The position numbers and the translations under genes are program-made. The notes under the pieces were generated by a model. That model saw nothing but the letters and a program-made list of their open reading frames with translations. It ran no database searches and was not told the origin of the DNA. From the NCBI RefSeq assembly GCF_028816475.1, contig NZ_CP118247.1:1488001-1552000 (forward strand): a stretch of 64,000 nucleotides of DNA, written 5' to 3'. How positions within the stretch are numbered: the stretch's first letter is position 1; each line of letters opens with the position of its first letter. The stretch comes from Devosia rhodophyticola (lineage in GTDB: Bacteria; Pseudomonadota; Alphaproteobacteria; Rhizobiales; Devosiaceae). Positions 25,537 to 34,800 of the stretch are shown piece by piece.

Positions 25537-26214
25537 TTAAGCTGGCCCCGTTGAGCCAACAGGCCAGATCTCCTGCAAATTCTCGCCAGCAAGGATGCGT
25601 TGACGGCAGCTCGCTTCGTTCTTTCCCAATTCGTCAGCAGCATCGGCGATAACGCCAACAAGCTCGGATGGGATCACCACAACGCCCGTCACATCAGCAA
25701 AAATTATGTCGCCCGGCGCAATGCGCACGCCATCAATATCGAGATCGACTTGATAGTGAGTGGCCTCCATACGGCCCGAAACACCGACTGGACTCATGCC
25801 CCTTGCAAAGAGCGGATAATCAAGTTTGCGCACTTCGGCCAGATCGCGCACGGTGCCGTTGACGATGGTGGCGGCTGCGCCTTTGGTCTTGGCCCCGCTC
25901 GACATTAACTCACCCGTGCCCGAACCTTCAGCGCAGGACGAATCGACCATTAGAATGCCGCCTTTGACTACGGCGTCGATGGCACCATGATAGACATCTT
26001 GGGGTTGGCCGACGCGTTCGCTGGGCTCGTAACGGATGGTGGAGGCCGGGCCGCAAATGACCTGACCCGGTGCCAGCACGCCGAATTGGCCAATGCCTTT
26101 TAAAAAGCCATAAGGCCCGCGCCCGTCCAACACATCGTGGATGTCGCCAGAGTACCATTTTGACAGCCGCTTAATGGCAACCCAATCGGTTTTATTATAA
26201 TCATATGCAGCCAT
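25537..26214 (-). CDS. RraA-family protein (possible oxaloacid aldolase/decarboxylase)
   Basis: A 225-aa RraA/HMG-aldolase-family protein with the conserved core GAAATIVNGTVRDLAEVRKL and LDYPLFARG that forms the metal-dependent active site in class II pyruvate aldolases of this fold. True RraA inhibits RNase E, but operon members like this usually catalyse aldol cleavage or decarboxylation of 4-hydroxy-2-oxo acids. Its ATG follows directly on the stop codon of the GntR gene, so they are co-transcribed. It converges on iclR. Confidence 0.86.
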   Translation of the reverse strand: MAAYDYNKTDWVAIKRLSKWYSGDIHDVLDGRGPYGFLKGIGQFGVLAPGQVICGPASTIRYEPSERVGQPQDVYHGAIDAVVKGGILMVDSSCAEGSGTGELMSSGAKTKGAAATIVNGTVRDLAEVRKLDYPLFARGMSPVGVSGRMEATHYQVDLDIDGVRIAPGDIIFADVTGVVVIPSELVGVIADAADELGKNEASCRQRILAGENLQEIWPVGSTGPA

Positions 26215-26949
26215 TTAGCTGGTTTTACCCTGTTTTTTGGCGGTATTAATCGCCTGTTGGAGATAGGTGGTTGAGTTGTCGATATGCTCACGGATGAGCG
26301 CGCGACTTGCGTCAACATCACCCTGACGGATGGCGCTAAAAATCGCCTGATGCTCGGCCATGCCTTCGGCCTGAGTCTTGCTGGGCACGCGACTGGTGAG
26401 CCTAATTATGTCGGTAATCAGCGCGTAGAGATTGCCATAGACGCTGGACAAAATTTCATTACCGAGCGAGTGCACCAGTGCGCGGTGAAAATTGGCATCG
26501 GCTTCGGCGTATTGGGCAAAATCCTTGGCGTCCGCCAAACTGCCCAATGCTGTCACCACATCCTGGGAAAGTTCCCCCTCGCCCGCAGCCAATCGTCCCA
26601 CAACTTCAATTTCAAACATCCGCCGCACGTCCATCAGCTGGACCAAATAGGCGGCGTCTTTGGCAAAGAGCCTTTTCACGTTAGCCGCGAGCGAACCGAG
26701 AAACTGATCGACGTCGTCGCGGACAATCTCAGCCCGCTCGCCGTGCCTACGGCGAACAAGTCCTTTGGTTTCCAGTATTTGCAGCCCTTCGCGGACTGAT
26801 CGGGTGCTGATTGCAAACAACCGCGACAGTTCGGCCTCGGAGGGCAGACGCTCACCAACCTTTAATTCACCAGATAGGACTTGCGCCTCGATGGCCGAAA
26901 CCACCGCAGTATGTAACTTGCTACGATCGGGAGCGACGGCGACTACCAT
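26215..26949 (-). CDS. GntR-family regulator, FadR/FCD subfamily
   Basis: A 244-aa regulator: an N-terminal GntR winged helix (KVGERLPSEAELSRLFAIST, then VREGLQILETKGLVRRRHG) and a C-terminal all-helical FCD domain with metal-binding histidines (FHRALVHSLGNEI). FCD regulators typically sense carboxylates. It lies between the SDR and RraA genes; its start overlaps the SDR stop by seven bases. A palindromic site in front of the SDR gene is the likely operator of this three-gene unit. Confidence 0.9.
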   Translation of the reverse strand: MVVAVAPDRSKLHTAVVSAIEAQVLSGELKVGERLPSEAELSRLFAISTRSVREGLQILETKGLVRRRHGERAEIVRDDVDQFLGSLAANVKRLFAKDAAYLVQLMDVRRMFEIEVVGRLAAGEGELSQDVVTALGSLADAKDFAQYAEADANFHRALVHSLGNEILSSVYGNLYALITDIIRLTSRVPSKTQAEGMAEHQAIFSAIRQGDVDASRALIREHIDNSTTYLQQAINTAKKQGKTS

Positions 26950-27760
26950 GCAGTAAACCCACCATCTACCACGACGTTAGATCCGGTCATGTAAGTGGAT
27001 GCATCCGAGGCAAGGAATTGGATAACCCCGTTATACTCGCCCTTTTCGGCCTGACGACGCATCGGCACCCGATCAAGGAAGTTATCGATGAACTCCTTGT
27101 CGAAACTGCCGGTTTTAACGCCGCCAAACGAAATCAGATTGCAGCGAACATTCTTTTCGGCCCAATAAGTGGCAACATAGCGAGTGAGGTTTAACAGGCC
27201 CGATTTGGATGCGGCGTAAGATACTGCCTTAAAAAATGGCACGCCATCGCGCTCTTCACGATATGAATATAGCGCCTGATTGGGTGACACGAGGCCGTAA
27301 ATCGACCCGATATTAATAATGCTGCCCCGCCCCTTCTCGGCCATCTTGGTGCCAATAACTTGGCTGCACAGCATCACGCCGGTCAGGTTCACATCGATAA
27401 TGTCATCCCAATATTTTTGGGGGTAAGTTTCGAACGGGCCATTCTGGTCGGCAGCACCGTCGGGCTTGGAGTCAATGCCGGCATTGTTCACCAAAACGTC
27501 AGGCACGCCCCAATCGGCGATTAGGCGATCAGTTGCAGCTTCGATTGCGGCTTTGTTGGTGACGTTGGCCTCGTAAACACGAACGTTGTCGGCCATGTCG
27601 GGAAACAGCTCGTCAAGCGCGCTCTGGGTAATAGGACGACGGCTATAAACCGCCACTTTGGCACCGGCAGCGGCCAGTGAAGTGGCGAATTCGCGGCCCA
27701 ATTGGCCTAGCCCCCAGTCACTACCACCACTTTTCCCGACACGCTGAAAAGATCAGACAT
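26943..27760 (-). pseudogene. SDR-family oxidoreductase with a frameshift in the cofactor motif
   Basis: From 27701 downward the frame is a normal classical SDR: NNAG (VLVNNAGIDS), catalytic Ser in IINIGSIYG, YAASKSG with Tyr and Lys, and C-terminal SNVVVDGGF. The N-terminal Rossmann strand is in another frame: ATG 27760 (GGAGAG upstream) gives MSDLFSVSGKVVVVTGG and then a stop. One extra G in the run at 27711-27715 would restore TGGLGQLG, the cofactor loop. Whether this is a real mutation or a sequencing error cannot be told here. The intact protein would oxidise or reduce a hydroxy acid or sugar in the neighbouring pathway. Confidence 0.8.
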
Positions 27761-27773
27761 CGCACTCTCCACT

Positions 27774-27819
27774 TATGACATAAGTCATATGTCATATACA
27801 CGCAGAGTGGTCGTGACAA
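27774..27819 (-). promoter_or_regulatory. Promoter and overlapping palindromes before the SDR-GntR-RraA unit
   Basis: On the minus strand TTGTCA (27819-27814) and TATGAC (27796-27791) form a promoter with a 17-bp spacer. ATGACATA (27775-27782) and TATGTCAT (27788-27795) are an 8-bp perfect inverted repeat with a 5-bp centre, and TATGAC/GTCATA (27774-27789) is a second, overlapping dyad. The size and A/T-rich symmetry suit a GntR/FCD operator. Confidence 0.55.
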
Positions 27820-28051
27820 GGCGGATATTGCGTTGGTTGGGAGAAGTGACGCGACGGAAGCACTCAAAAGAACACGAAAATGTCGCCTGGCCGTTTCCCG
27901 CAAGTCGCTACGCGGACAGCAGCAATTGTTGCAACTCAAGCGGCGCTTTGACGTCAAATGCCAACTGATTGCGATACTGCCACCAGCTTTTGGCCAGCGA
28001 GGCCGAGTTGTGGCTCCGTGGCATTGTTGACTAACAAGCCAAACTCAACCT

Positions 28052-28086
28052 ACGACCAACGACCAACGACCAACGACCAACGACCA
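28052..28086. repeat. Five tandem copies of ACGACCA
   Basis: Five exact head-to-tail copies of the 7-bp unit ACGACCA, just beyond the 3' end of the minus-strand Gfo/Idh gene. There are no spacers, so it is not CRISPR-like. It is likely to vary in copy number by slippage. Confidence 0.9.
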
Positions 28087-28097
28087 ACAAAATGTCC

Positions 28098-29117
28098 TTA
28101 AAGTTGAACAGACTGGCCACAAGATTTTAGAATCGCAGCGATCAGATGGTGTACGGCCAACACATCTCGCCCGGTGACAGCGGGCATTCGACCAAAAGCG
28201 ATGGCATTGGCGAAGTCCAGGATCAGGGCCTGATGATCCTGGCTGGAAAACCCCATCGGATCCACCCCGGATCCGGAGCCCGAATCCTTGTCTGCGAAGT
28301 CGAAATTGGTGCCGTTCTGCAGCCTCACAGTGAGTTGAGTCCCAATGAGCGTGGCGCTTCCCCTGTCGCAGATCAACTCGATGACGTCGGCTTGCCCGGG
28401 AAAAGCACAAGTTGTTGCTGTGATACTTCCCAGTGCCCCATTGCCGAAGCGCACAGTCGCCGCAGCAACATCCTCACCCTCCATCACGTGGACCGGACTG
28501 GTGGCGGCATACCCGGTTACCGTCTCGGGAGTGCCTATTAGGGAAATCATCAGGTCAAGATTGTGAATGGCCTGGGTGAGCAACACCCCGCCGCCGTCAC
28601 GCGCGAAAGTGCCGCGGCCAGGTTCTTCATAGTAGCTCTGGGGGCGCCAGTAGTTGGTGCGTGCGCTTACATGCACCACTTGGCCGAGAGTGCCCTCGCT
28701 CAGCATTTTTTTCAGAGCCTGGGCTGCGGGTCGAAATCTGTTCTGGAGTACCACTCCCAGCGTGATCCCGCCGGCCTCGGCATCGGCCACTAATTGCTCA
28801 GCGCGCGATATGCTGATGTCGAGTGGTTTTTCCAGCAGCACGTGCTTGCCAGCGGCGACTGCCATCTGCACAAGTTCCAGATGCGTGTGGGGCGGCGTCA
28901 ACACCAATACAGCATCGACACGGGGGTCGTTGAAGATCGTTTCGATATTGTCGACGATTGGCAGGCCATGAGCTTCGGCAAAAGCAGCGCGGCGGCCTGC
29001 GGAGGGACTGAAGGCGTGGAGGGTTTCAATTTGGTCACGAAGCGCCAGCAGTGCATGTGCATGAGGCCGAGAGGCCATCCCAAGTCCAATAATGGCAACG
29101 CCAAGTTTCTTGATCAT
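28098..29117 (-). CDS. Gfo/Idh/MocA-family oxidoreductase
   Basis: A 339-aa NAD(P)-dependent dehydrogenase: Rossmann loop GLGMAS near residues 11-16, EKP in LLEKPLDIS at about 96-98, and a C-terminal substrate domain. It lies 145 bases downstream of the ABC ATPase gene on the same strand and so may be the last gene of the LacI-controlled transport operon. Its substrate may be a free or amino sugar delivered by that importer; this is inference from position. Confidence 0.9.
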   Translation of the reverse strand: MIKKLGVAIIGLGMASRPHAHALLALRDQIETLHAFSPSAGRRAAFAEAHGLPIVDNIETIFNDPRVDAVLVLTPPHTHLELVQMAVAAGKHVLLEKPLDISISRAEQLVADAEAGGITLGVVLQNRFRPAAQALKKMLSEGTLGQVVHVSARTNYWRPQSYYEEPGRGTFARDGGGVLLTQAIHNLDLMISLIGTPETVTGYAATSPVHVMEGEDVAAATVRFGNGALGSITATTCAFPGQADVIELICDRGSATLIGTQLTVRLQNGTNFDFADKDSGSGSGVDPMGFSSQDHQALILDFANAIAFGRMPAVTGRDVLAVHHLIAAILKSCGQSVQL

Positions 29118-29262
29118 GGCATGTCCCTATTAGCTGCGGCAGACCGTTGGCTGTCGCGATTTGAAATTGATGCAACCAACTGGGCTGACACTCCAGCCAA
29201 ATATCATTGACTGCCTGCGGTCAGAGTGGTGTTGGCGATGTTCGGCCCGATCAAACAGGTGG

Positions 29263-30333
29263 TCACGTGGCAACAATACGCTGGTTGGTCTGTACGTCGA
29301 AAATATGGGCCTGAGCCGGATCGAGACCCAGCCAAATCGTATCGCCCACCCTGGCATGAAGACGTTGCCGCAGCAGGACGCCAATGGGCTGATCTCCGAC
29401 CATAGCGGCAATGAAGGTCTCCGAGCCGGTGGGTTCGAACAAGCGAATCTTGGCCTCAATTCCCTGCCCGGGTTCAGTAAGAACCAAATGTTCCGGCCGG
29501 AAACCAAAAATGACCTCCCGGCCTGCAGCAACGCGAGCAGCGGCGGCCGAAACGGGCCAATCTGTGCCACCTGCTGTTTGCACGGCCTGCCCCTTGACGG
29601 TGCCCTTGACCATGTTCATGGCCGGCGAACCGATAAAGCTGGCCACAAATACATTATTGGGGCGGTCATAAAGGGTCAGCGGATCCCCGATCTGTTCAAC
29701 GACACCGTCGCGCATAACCACAATGATGTCGGCCATGGTCATGGCCTCGACCTGATCATGGGTGACATAGATCATCGTTGTCTTGAGCCGGTCATGTAAC
29801 TCCATTAATTCGGCCCGCATCTGGACGCGCAGTTTGGCGTCAAGGTTCGACAGCGGTTCATCGAACAAAAAGACCTGTGGGTCACGCACGATGGCGCGGC
29901 CCATGGCGACACGCTGGCGCTGTCCACCCGACAATTGCTTGGGGTAGCGATCGAGATAATCGCTAAGGCCGAGAATACGGGCCGCATTCTCCACGCGTTC
30001 GTTCACCTCTGACCGCGGACGGCGCGCCAGTCGAAGCGAGAACGCCATGTTCTCCGCCACCGTCATGTGTGGATAGAGCGCGTAATTCTGAAACACCATG
30101 GCGATATCGCGGTGCTTGGGTTCAACTTCGTTGATCACCCGTTCACCAATACTTATCGTGCCCCCGGATATGTCCTCAAGCCCCGCGATCATGCGCAGCA
30201 ACGTAGATTTGCCGCAGCCCGAAGGGCCCACCAGCACGACGAAAGCGCCATCTGGCACGCTCAAGCTGATATCCCGAATGATCTTTGTAGAGCCAAACGA
30301 TTTATGGACATTCTGGATTTCAAGCGATGCCAT
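29263..30333 (-). CDS. Sugar ABC transporter ATP-binding protein (UgpC/MsmK type)
   Basis: A 356-aa ATPase of the carbohydrate-uptake CUT1 class: Walker A GPSGCGKST, signature LSGGQRQRVAMGRA, Walker B VFLFDEPLSNLDAKLR, and a C-terminal regulatory OB-like domain (about 240-356). ATG 30333 fits the family start MASLEIQNVHKSFG. It overlaps the AGE-family gene by 14 bases. ATPases of this type can serve several importers, which matters because the second sugar importer at 45-48 kb has no ATPase gene of its own. Confidence 0.93.
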   Translation of the reverse strand: MASLEIQNVHKSFGSTKIIRDISLSVPDGAFVVLVGPSGCGKSTLLRMIAGLEDISGGTISIGERVINEVEPKHRDIAMVFQNYALYPHMTVAENMAFSLRLARRPRSEVNERVENAARILGLSDYLDRYPKQLSGGQRQRVAMGRAIVRDPQVFLFDEPLSNLDAKLRVQMRAELMELHDRLKTTMIYVTHDQVEAMTMADIIVVMRDGVVEQIGDPLTLYDRPNNVFVASFIGSPAMNMVKGTVKGQAVQTAGGTDWPVSAAAARVAAGREVIFGFRPEHLVLTEPGQGIEAKIRLFEPTGSETFIAAMVGDQPIGVLLRQRLHARVGDTIWLGLDPAQAHIFDVQTNQRIVAT

Positions 30334-31561
30334 GATTGTGCTCCGGCGGAATGGGATCAAGAAGACGGCGGTTTGCAACGTTGATGGCAGCCAACAGGCT
30401 CAGGCCAGTATGGTAACCTGGATCAAGGTCCGGGGTAGCGGGAACATAGTCGATGGGCCCGGTGTCGGTCAGACATTGGTAGGCGATAGAGGCGTCATCC
30501 CGCCAGAATCGGTCATAAAAGGCCTGGTCGGCTGCCCGCCAGACTGCCAGCGCTTCGGCGCTGCCGGTTCGCTGATAACAGAGTGCTGCGCTCCGGATGC
30601 TTTCAGGCAGCGACCACCAAGGGCAGTAAGGACTGATGGGCGCTCCACTATCGGCCGAAACCACCAGCCGAACGCCGGGACCATTATATCCCTTGGCGAA
30701 CGAAGCGAGCAGTATCGTCTGCAGCGTGCCCAGGAGCCCCGGATCGGGATCGTCCCCCAGATGATCCAGGGCAAAGCCGACGAACTCGATCCCGTGCCCC
30801 ACGTTGCAGGCATCCTGCCCGGGTACATTGCGCAATAATCCAGATACAGGGTCGAAGTGGTTGTCGATAACGTGCGCAATGAACCGGTCGGCAAAGGCTG
30901 TGTGCGCGGCCATACCCAAGCGGGTCAACAGTCCGGCAGCGCTCAACATGATCATGCGCGGCCCAAAATCGTCGGGTTCAGCTGCCAGGGCGGTTTCACC
31001 CAGCAACACTTTTTCATCCATCTGGAAACGGCCGTTTTCAATACCGGCGATGATCACGCCGAGCCGCTCGATGTGGCGTGGCAGGTCCTCGGGCACATGC
31101 GTGGCGGCAGCGGCGATCAGCCCCTTGGTCACGAAAATATCGGAATAGGTAAAAATATCACTGGGCCGCTCCTGTGTAAGGGGCGTTGCATCGTCAAAAT
31201 AGATCGGCACCGAGGCCGCATCGTAGCAAAAGTAGCCATGACCATCGACTGCCTGCAATTGATCAAGCGCAGCATAAAGGTCGGCGGACGCAGAAGTCAG
31301 TTCGCCCGCCAGGCTCTGATCGATCTCGGAAAATGCTGCGGCATGGGTTGCCAGCGCCTCGAGCCCTCGACCCTGAATCCAGCCATAAATATAGGCTGGC
31401 CCGCGCCAGCCATCGGCTGCCGTGTAGTCGCGCAGGGTGAGTGGGTTGAGCTTGGTATTCACAAACGCACCTTGCAGGCGCGGCCGCTCCAGCATCCAGC
31501 GCAGTGTCTTGGCATTTGCGGCGGTATAGCGTTGGGCGGCCGAGGCAAAAAAATCAGTCAT
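30320..31561 (-). CDS. N-acylglucosamine 2-epimerase (AGE) family protein
   Basis: A 413-aa (alpha/alpha)6-barrel enzyme. Family positions are recognisable: NVGHGIEF (253-260) with the first catalytic His, WWSLPE (315-320), and a late His in GYHTGL (about 384). Relatives interconvert N-acetylglucosamine/N-acetylmannosamine, mannose/glucose or cellobiose derivatives. It is embedded in a sugar ABC operon, overlapping the permease upstream by four bases. Given nagA and nagB in the same regulon, an amino sugar is a plausible substrate, but family members vary widely. Confidence 0.82.
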   Translation of the reverse strand: MTDFFASAAQRYTAANAKTLRWMLERPRLQGAFVNTKLNPLTLRDYTAADGWRGPAYIYGWIQGRGLEALATHAAAFSEIDQSLAGELTSASADLYAALDQLQAVDGHGYFCYDAASVPIYFDDATPLTQERPSDIFTYSDIFVTKGLIAAAATHVPEDLPRHIERLGVIIAGIENGRFQMDEKVLLGETALAAEPDDFGPRMIMLSAAGLLTRLGMAAHTAFADRFIAHVIDNHFDPVSGLLRNVPGQDACNVGHGIEFVGFALDHLGDDPDPGLLGTLQTILLASFAKGYNGPGVRLVVSADSGAPISPYCPWWSLPESIRSAALCYQRTGSAEALAVWRAADQAFYDRFWRDDASIAYQCLTDTGPIDYVPATPDLDPGYHTGLSLLAAINVANRRLLDPIPPEHNHGIA

Positions 31562-32427
31562 TCCTTGAGCCCCGAACTCGCCACACCTTCCACGAAATTG
31601 CGCCGCAGCAACACAAAGAGCGTAACCGAGGGGACCAACACGATTGCCGAAGCAGCACTGAGGCGCCCCAGATCGACGGTAAAGCCAGTCTGGAAAAGGG
31701 CGAGGCCCACCTCGATCGTATAGCTGGGCTTGGTGGTGGCAACAATCAGCGGCCAGGCGAAAGCCGTCCAGGCTTGAAAGAAAGCAAGCACGAACAAGGC
31801 ACCGAGCGCGCCACGCAACAACGGCAGCACCACGCGAATGAAAATCCAGATCTCCCCGGCCCCGTCAATGCGGGCGGCCTCAAGCAATTCGTCGGGAATG
31901 GAATGGACAACATTTTGGCGGATCAGGAAAATACCGAAACTCATCACCAAATAGCCAAGGAGCAGACCCCAAAGGCTATTGAGGATACCCAGGCTCTGGG
32001 CCTGAAAATACAGCGGGATCATGTAGACTTCGAATGGCACAATGGCCGTAGCAAGGATAATCGCGAACAATATGCTCATGATGGGCGAGGGGAATTTGGC
32101 CAGCAGATAACCAGCGATCGCCGAGGTGATCGAAATCGCCAGTGCCGACAAAATTGCAAAAGCGAAGCTGTTGAAAATCCAAAGCATCAAAGGCGTATCT
32201 GAGAGCACCGCTTCAATGTTCTCAAGGGTGGGATTCTCCGGGATGATACTGGGCGGCCAGCTCAACATTTCTGCCGGTGTCTTGAAGGCGTTCGCCACGA
32301 GCAGGATGAGCGGCAACACCATCAACAATCCAAACACGATCAGGATGGCATCGATGAAAAGGTTGAGCGCCATTCGTTTGCGGCGCAACTGGCCCGAACT
32401 AAGCTGGGAGGCAATTTGTGTCGTCAT
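31558..32427 (-). CDS. Sugar ABC transporter permease (MalG-like)
   Basis: A 289-aa inner-membrane protein with about six helices and the EAA motif of CUT1 permeases (EAARIDGAGEIWIFIRVVLP), which docks on the ATPase. It overlaps the partner permease and the AGE gene by four bases on each side. Confidence 0.93.
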   Translation of the reverse strand: MTTQIASQLSSGQLRRKRMALNLFIDAILIVFGLLMVLPLILLVANAFKTPAEMLSWPPSIIPENPTLENIEAVLSDTPLMLWIFNSFAFAILSALAISITSAIAGYLLAKFPSPIMSILFAIILATAIVPFEVYMIPLYFQAQSLGILNSLWGLLLGYLVMSFGIFLIRQNVVHSIPDELLEAARIDGAGEIWIFIRVVLPLLRGALGALFVLAFFQAWTAFAWPLIVATTKPSYTIEVGLALFQTGFTVDLGRLSAASAIVLVPSVTLFVLLRRNFVEGVASSGLKE

Positions 32428-33314
32428 TTCCGGGCTCCCTTTTCGCGCAGCAAGGAAAACTGGATGAACGTCAGGATGAGCACGATGACGAGCAGCACGA
32501 CTGCCTCAGATGCGGCGTAGCCGACCCGATAATTGCGGAAGGTATTTTCCAACATGTCCAGCACAATAACCCGCACCTGCCGCCCCGGCGCGCCCTGCGC
32601 ATCGGAGGCGAGCACATAGACCTGGGCGTAGACATTGAACGCCGAAACCAGCGTTGCCACCCCGACATAGAGCGTGATGGGTTTGAGTAGGGGAATGGAC
32701 AGGTGCCAGAACGATTGAAACCCGGATGCGCCGTCGAGCTTGGCAGCCTCGTAAAGCGATTTCGACAGATTCTTGAATCCAACCAGATAGATCAGCACCG
32801 CATATCCCAGCGCCTGCCATGAGCACAGGATGATGACGCTGATCAGCGACAGCGTTGGATCGAACAACCAGGCCTGCGGCTCGATACCGAATACTGAAAG
32901 CAGCGCGTTAAGTGGTCCCAGCCGCGCATCAAATATCCATTTCCATGCCATGGCAGCGGGCACGAGCGACACCACGTGCGGAATGAAAATGGTGGTTTCG
33001 TAAAAGCCGGCAAACCGCGACCGGGTCCGGTAAAAAATCAACGCAGCCAGAATCATCGCTAACGGCACGGTGATCAGCAGCACGCCGAAAGCAATGATGG
33101 AGGTGTTGAGCAACGCTTCCTGAAAAAGCCGATCACCGAGCAACTCCTGAAAGTTCGCAAGGCCGATGAACGGCTTGTTTTTGGAGAGAATGTCCCACTT
33201 GTGCAGGCTAAGGCGCAGAATTTCCCCAATCGGGAATATGCGCACATAGCCAAAAATGGCGATGACCGGCGCGATGGCGAGCAGAGAAAATATCAGTCGT
33301 CGGCGCTTTAGCAT
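32424..33314 (-). CDS. Sugar ABC transporter permease (MalF-like)
   Basis: A 296-aa inner-membrane protein with about six helices; the EAA loop reads EAAKLDGASGFQSFWHLSIP. It is the first permease after the binding-protein gene, with a 63-base gap, the usual CUT1 order. Confidence 0.93.
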   Translation of the reverse strand: MLKRRRLIFSLLAIAPVIAIFGYVRIFPIGEILRLSLHKWDILSKNKPFIGLANFQELLGDRLFQEALLNTSIIAFGVLLITVPLAMILAALIFYRTRSRFAGFYETTIFIPHVVSLVPAAMAWKWIFDARLGPLNALLSVFGIEPQAWLFDPTLSLISVIILCSWQALGYAVLIYLVGFKNLSKSLYEAAKLDGASGFQSFWHLSIPLLKPITLYVGVATLVSAFNVYAQVYVLASDAQGAPGRQVRVIVLDMLENTFRNYRVGYAASEAVVLLVIVLILTFIQFSLLREKGARK

Positions 33315-33377
33315 GGGCCACCCCTATCAGTTGCGCCCGGGGAAATCCCCCGAACGCAATTTGCCTATCGCGAAGCG

Positions 33378-34697
33378 TTATTCGCCCAGCAAACCTTCGC
33401 GCGACAACAAGGAATTGATCTCGCCATCAACACCTTCGAGATAGGAGCGGATTGCATCGTTGTCGCCGGCCAGATCCGGATTGGCAAAAGCCGCTTCCAG
33501 CGCTGACGCTGTCCGGGTCATGACTTCATCGATCGGGCCGATCGCTGGCGTGGAGAAGAATTCGTAGCTGTCGGGATAGCTGACAAAGGCTTCAAGCGCC
33601 GGAGTCTTGGCTAGAATATCGGAATAGTCGAGACCGGTCCGATTGGGCAGCCAGCCGACATTATCCAGAAGCCAAAGCAGATTTTCGGGCTTCTGGGTCG
33701 CCAGGGCGAATTTCCATGCCGCGTCGGCCTGCTCGCCTTCACCCGCAACATAAAGCTGTACGGGATTGACGATAGATCCGCGCGGCAGGGTGGTGGTTGC
33801 GTAGCTCAGTCCTGGCGCTTTGGCAGCTATGTCGCCGATAACCCAGGACTCACGGATGAACATGGCGGTTTGTTCGCGCTCGAACGCTTCGGCGTCAGCT
33901 GGCATTTCCACAGTGACGGTCTTGGTTGTGTAGAGATTGCCCAGATATTGTGCAAGCGCGGCGACGCCAGCGTCGGACGCTAGATTTGCCTTCCATTTGC
34001 CTTCACCTGCCGGTACGAGAATTTCGCCACCGTGCTGGAACATGTTGATCCAGAATTTTTCTGTGATGCCAGCACCGCCGCCCGAGAGACGCAGGCTCCA
34101 GCCAGAGACGGTTGGATTTCCGTTACCATCACGCTGGGTCAGCGCATCTGAATAGCTATCGAATTCGGCCATGGTCGTCGGCGGGCCGTCAAGTCCGGCG
34201 GCAGCAAGCATTTCGGTATTGTAATAGAGCGCACTCTGACCGCGGAACAGCGGCACACCATAGACCGTACCGTCGTAGCTGGCCGCATCAACAAAATAGG
34301 CACCAAAATTGGCAGGATCCTTGACGAAGGCAGTCACGTCCGCTGGTGGGGTGGCGAGCAGGCCGTTTTCGAGATATCGGGCGGCAATCGAAGTCGCCAG
34401 TTCCAGAACCTCGGCGGATTCGCCCGAGGTGATGCCGAGAGCAACGCGACGCTCATGCTCGCGCAGCGCAATAGCTTCCACGGTTACATCGATATCGGGA
34501 TATTCGGCCTTCATGCCCTCGGCGACGTGTTCGTAGAATGGCGCCAACTCCGGATAGCCACTCCAAACGCGGATCGACTGGGCGTTGGCACCGGCAGTCG
34601 CGGCCAGCAGCCCGGCGCCGATAACCGACGTCAGCAGCGCGGCTCGTCCGGCTACGGAAAAGGCGAAAGGCGCAGTCCCTGCAATCAGTCTTTTCAT
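33378..34697 (-). CDS. Sugar ABC transporter substrate-binding protein
   Basis: A 439-aa family-1 extracellular solute-binding protein. ATG 34697 gives a signal peptide (about 1-40, cleaved after ATAGANAQ), followed by IRVWSGYPELAPFYEHVAEG. GGGGAAC lies in front. It is the first gene of the importer operon, and a 14-bp palindrome identical to that beside the LacI gene lies in its promoter. The sugar bound is unknown; the regulon suggests an amino sugar or an N-acylated glycan fragment. Confidence 0.92.
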   Translation of the reverse strand: MKRLIAGTAPFAFSVAGRAALLTSVIGAGLLAATAGANAQSIRVWSGYPELAPFYEHVAEGMKAEYPDIDVTVEAIALREHERRVALGITSGESAEVLELATSIAARYLENGLLATPPADVTAFVKDPANFGAYFVDAASYDGTVYGVPLFRGQSALYYNTEMLAAAGLDGPPTTMAEFDSYSDALTQRDGNGNPTVSGWSLRLSGGGAGITEKFWINMFQHGGEILVPAGEGKWKANLASDAGVAALAQYLGNLYTTKTVTVEMPADAEAFEREQTAMFIRESWVIGDIAAKAPGLSYATTTLPRGSIVNPVQLYVAGEGEQADAAWKFALATQKPENLLWLLDNVGWLPNRTGLDYSDILAKTPALEAFVSYPDSYEFFSTPAIGPIDEVMTRTASALEAAFANPDLAGDNDAIRSYLEGVDGEINSLLSREGLLGE

Positions 34698-34747
34698 AGT
34701 GAGTTCCCCTTGTTCTACGCACTTGAGCACGCAATCGAAGTGTTGCG

Positions 34748-34767
34748 TGCAACCGGTTGCATGTCAA
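34748..34767 (-). promoter_or_regulatory. LacI-type operator within the importer promoter
   Basis: TGCAACCGGTTGCA (34748-34761) is a perfect 14-bp palindrome. On the minus strand it follows directly on TTGACA (34767-34762) and fills the -35/-10 spacer. The same palindrome recurs at 38826-38839. Confidence 0.75.
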
Positions 34768-34800
34768 GAGGACTGAACCAGCCATTTTTTCAATTATGAT

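Larger units (their letters stand above)
27761..28097. other. Interval between the SDR unit and the Gfo/Idh gene
   Basis: It holds the promoter and operator at 27774-27819 and a 7-bp tandem repeat at 28052-28086. A 38-codon minus-strand frame (27908-28024), reading MPRSHNSASLAKSWWQYRNQ and onward, looks protein-like but has no clear ribosome-binding site and may be the tail of a lost gene. Confidence 0.45.

Noticed and set aside
28052..28086. Tandem repeats as a possible CRISPR array
   Set aside because: The units are 7 bp, contiguous and without spacers; no cas genes are nearby.
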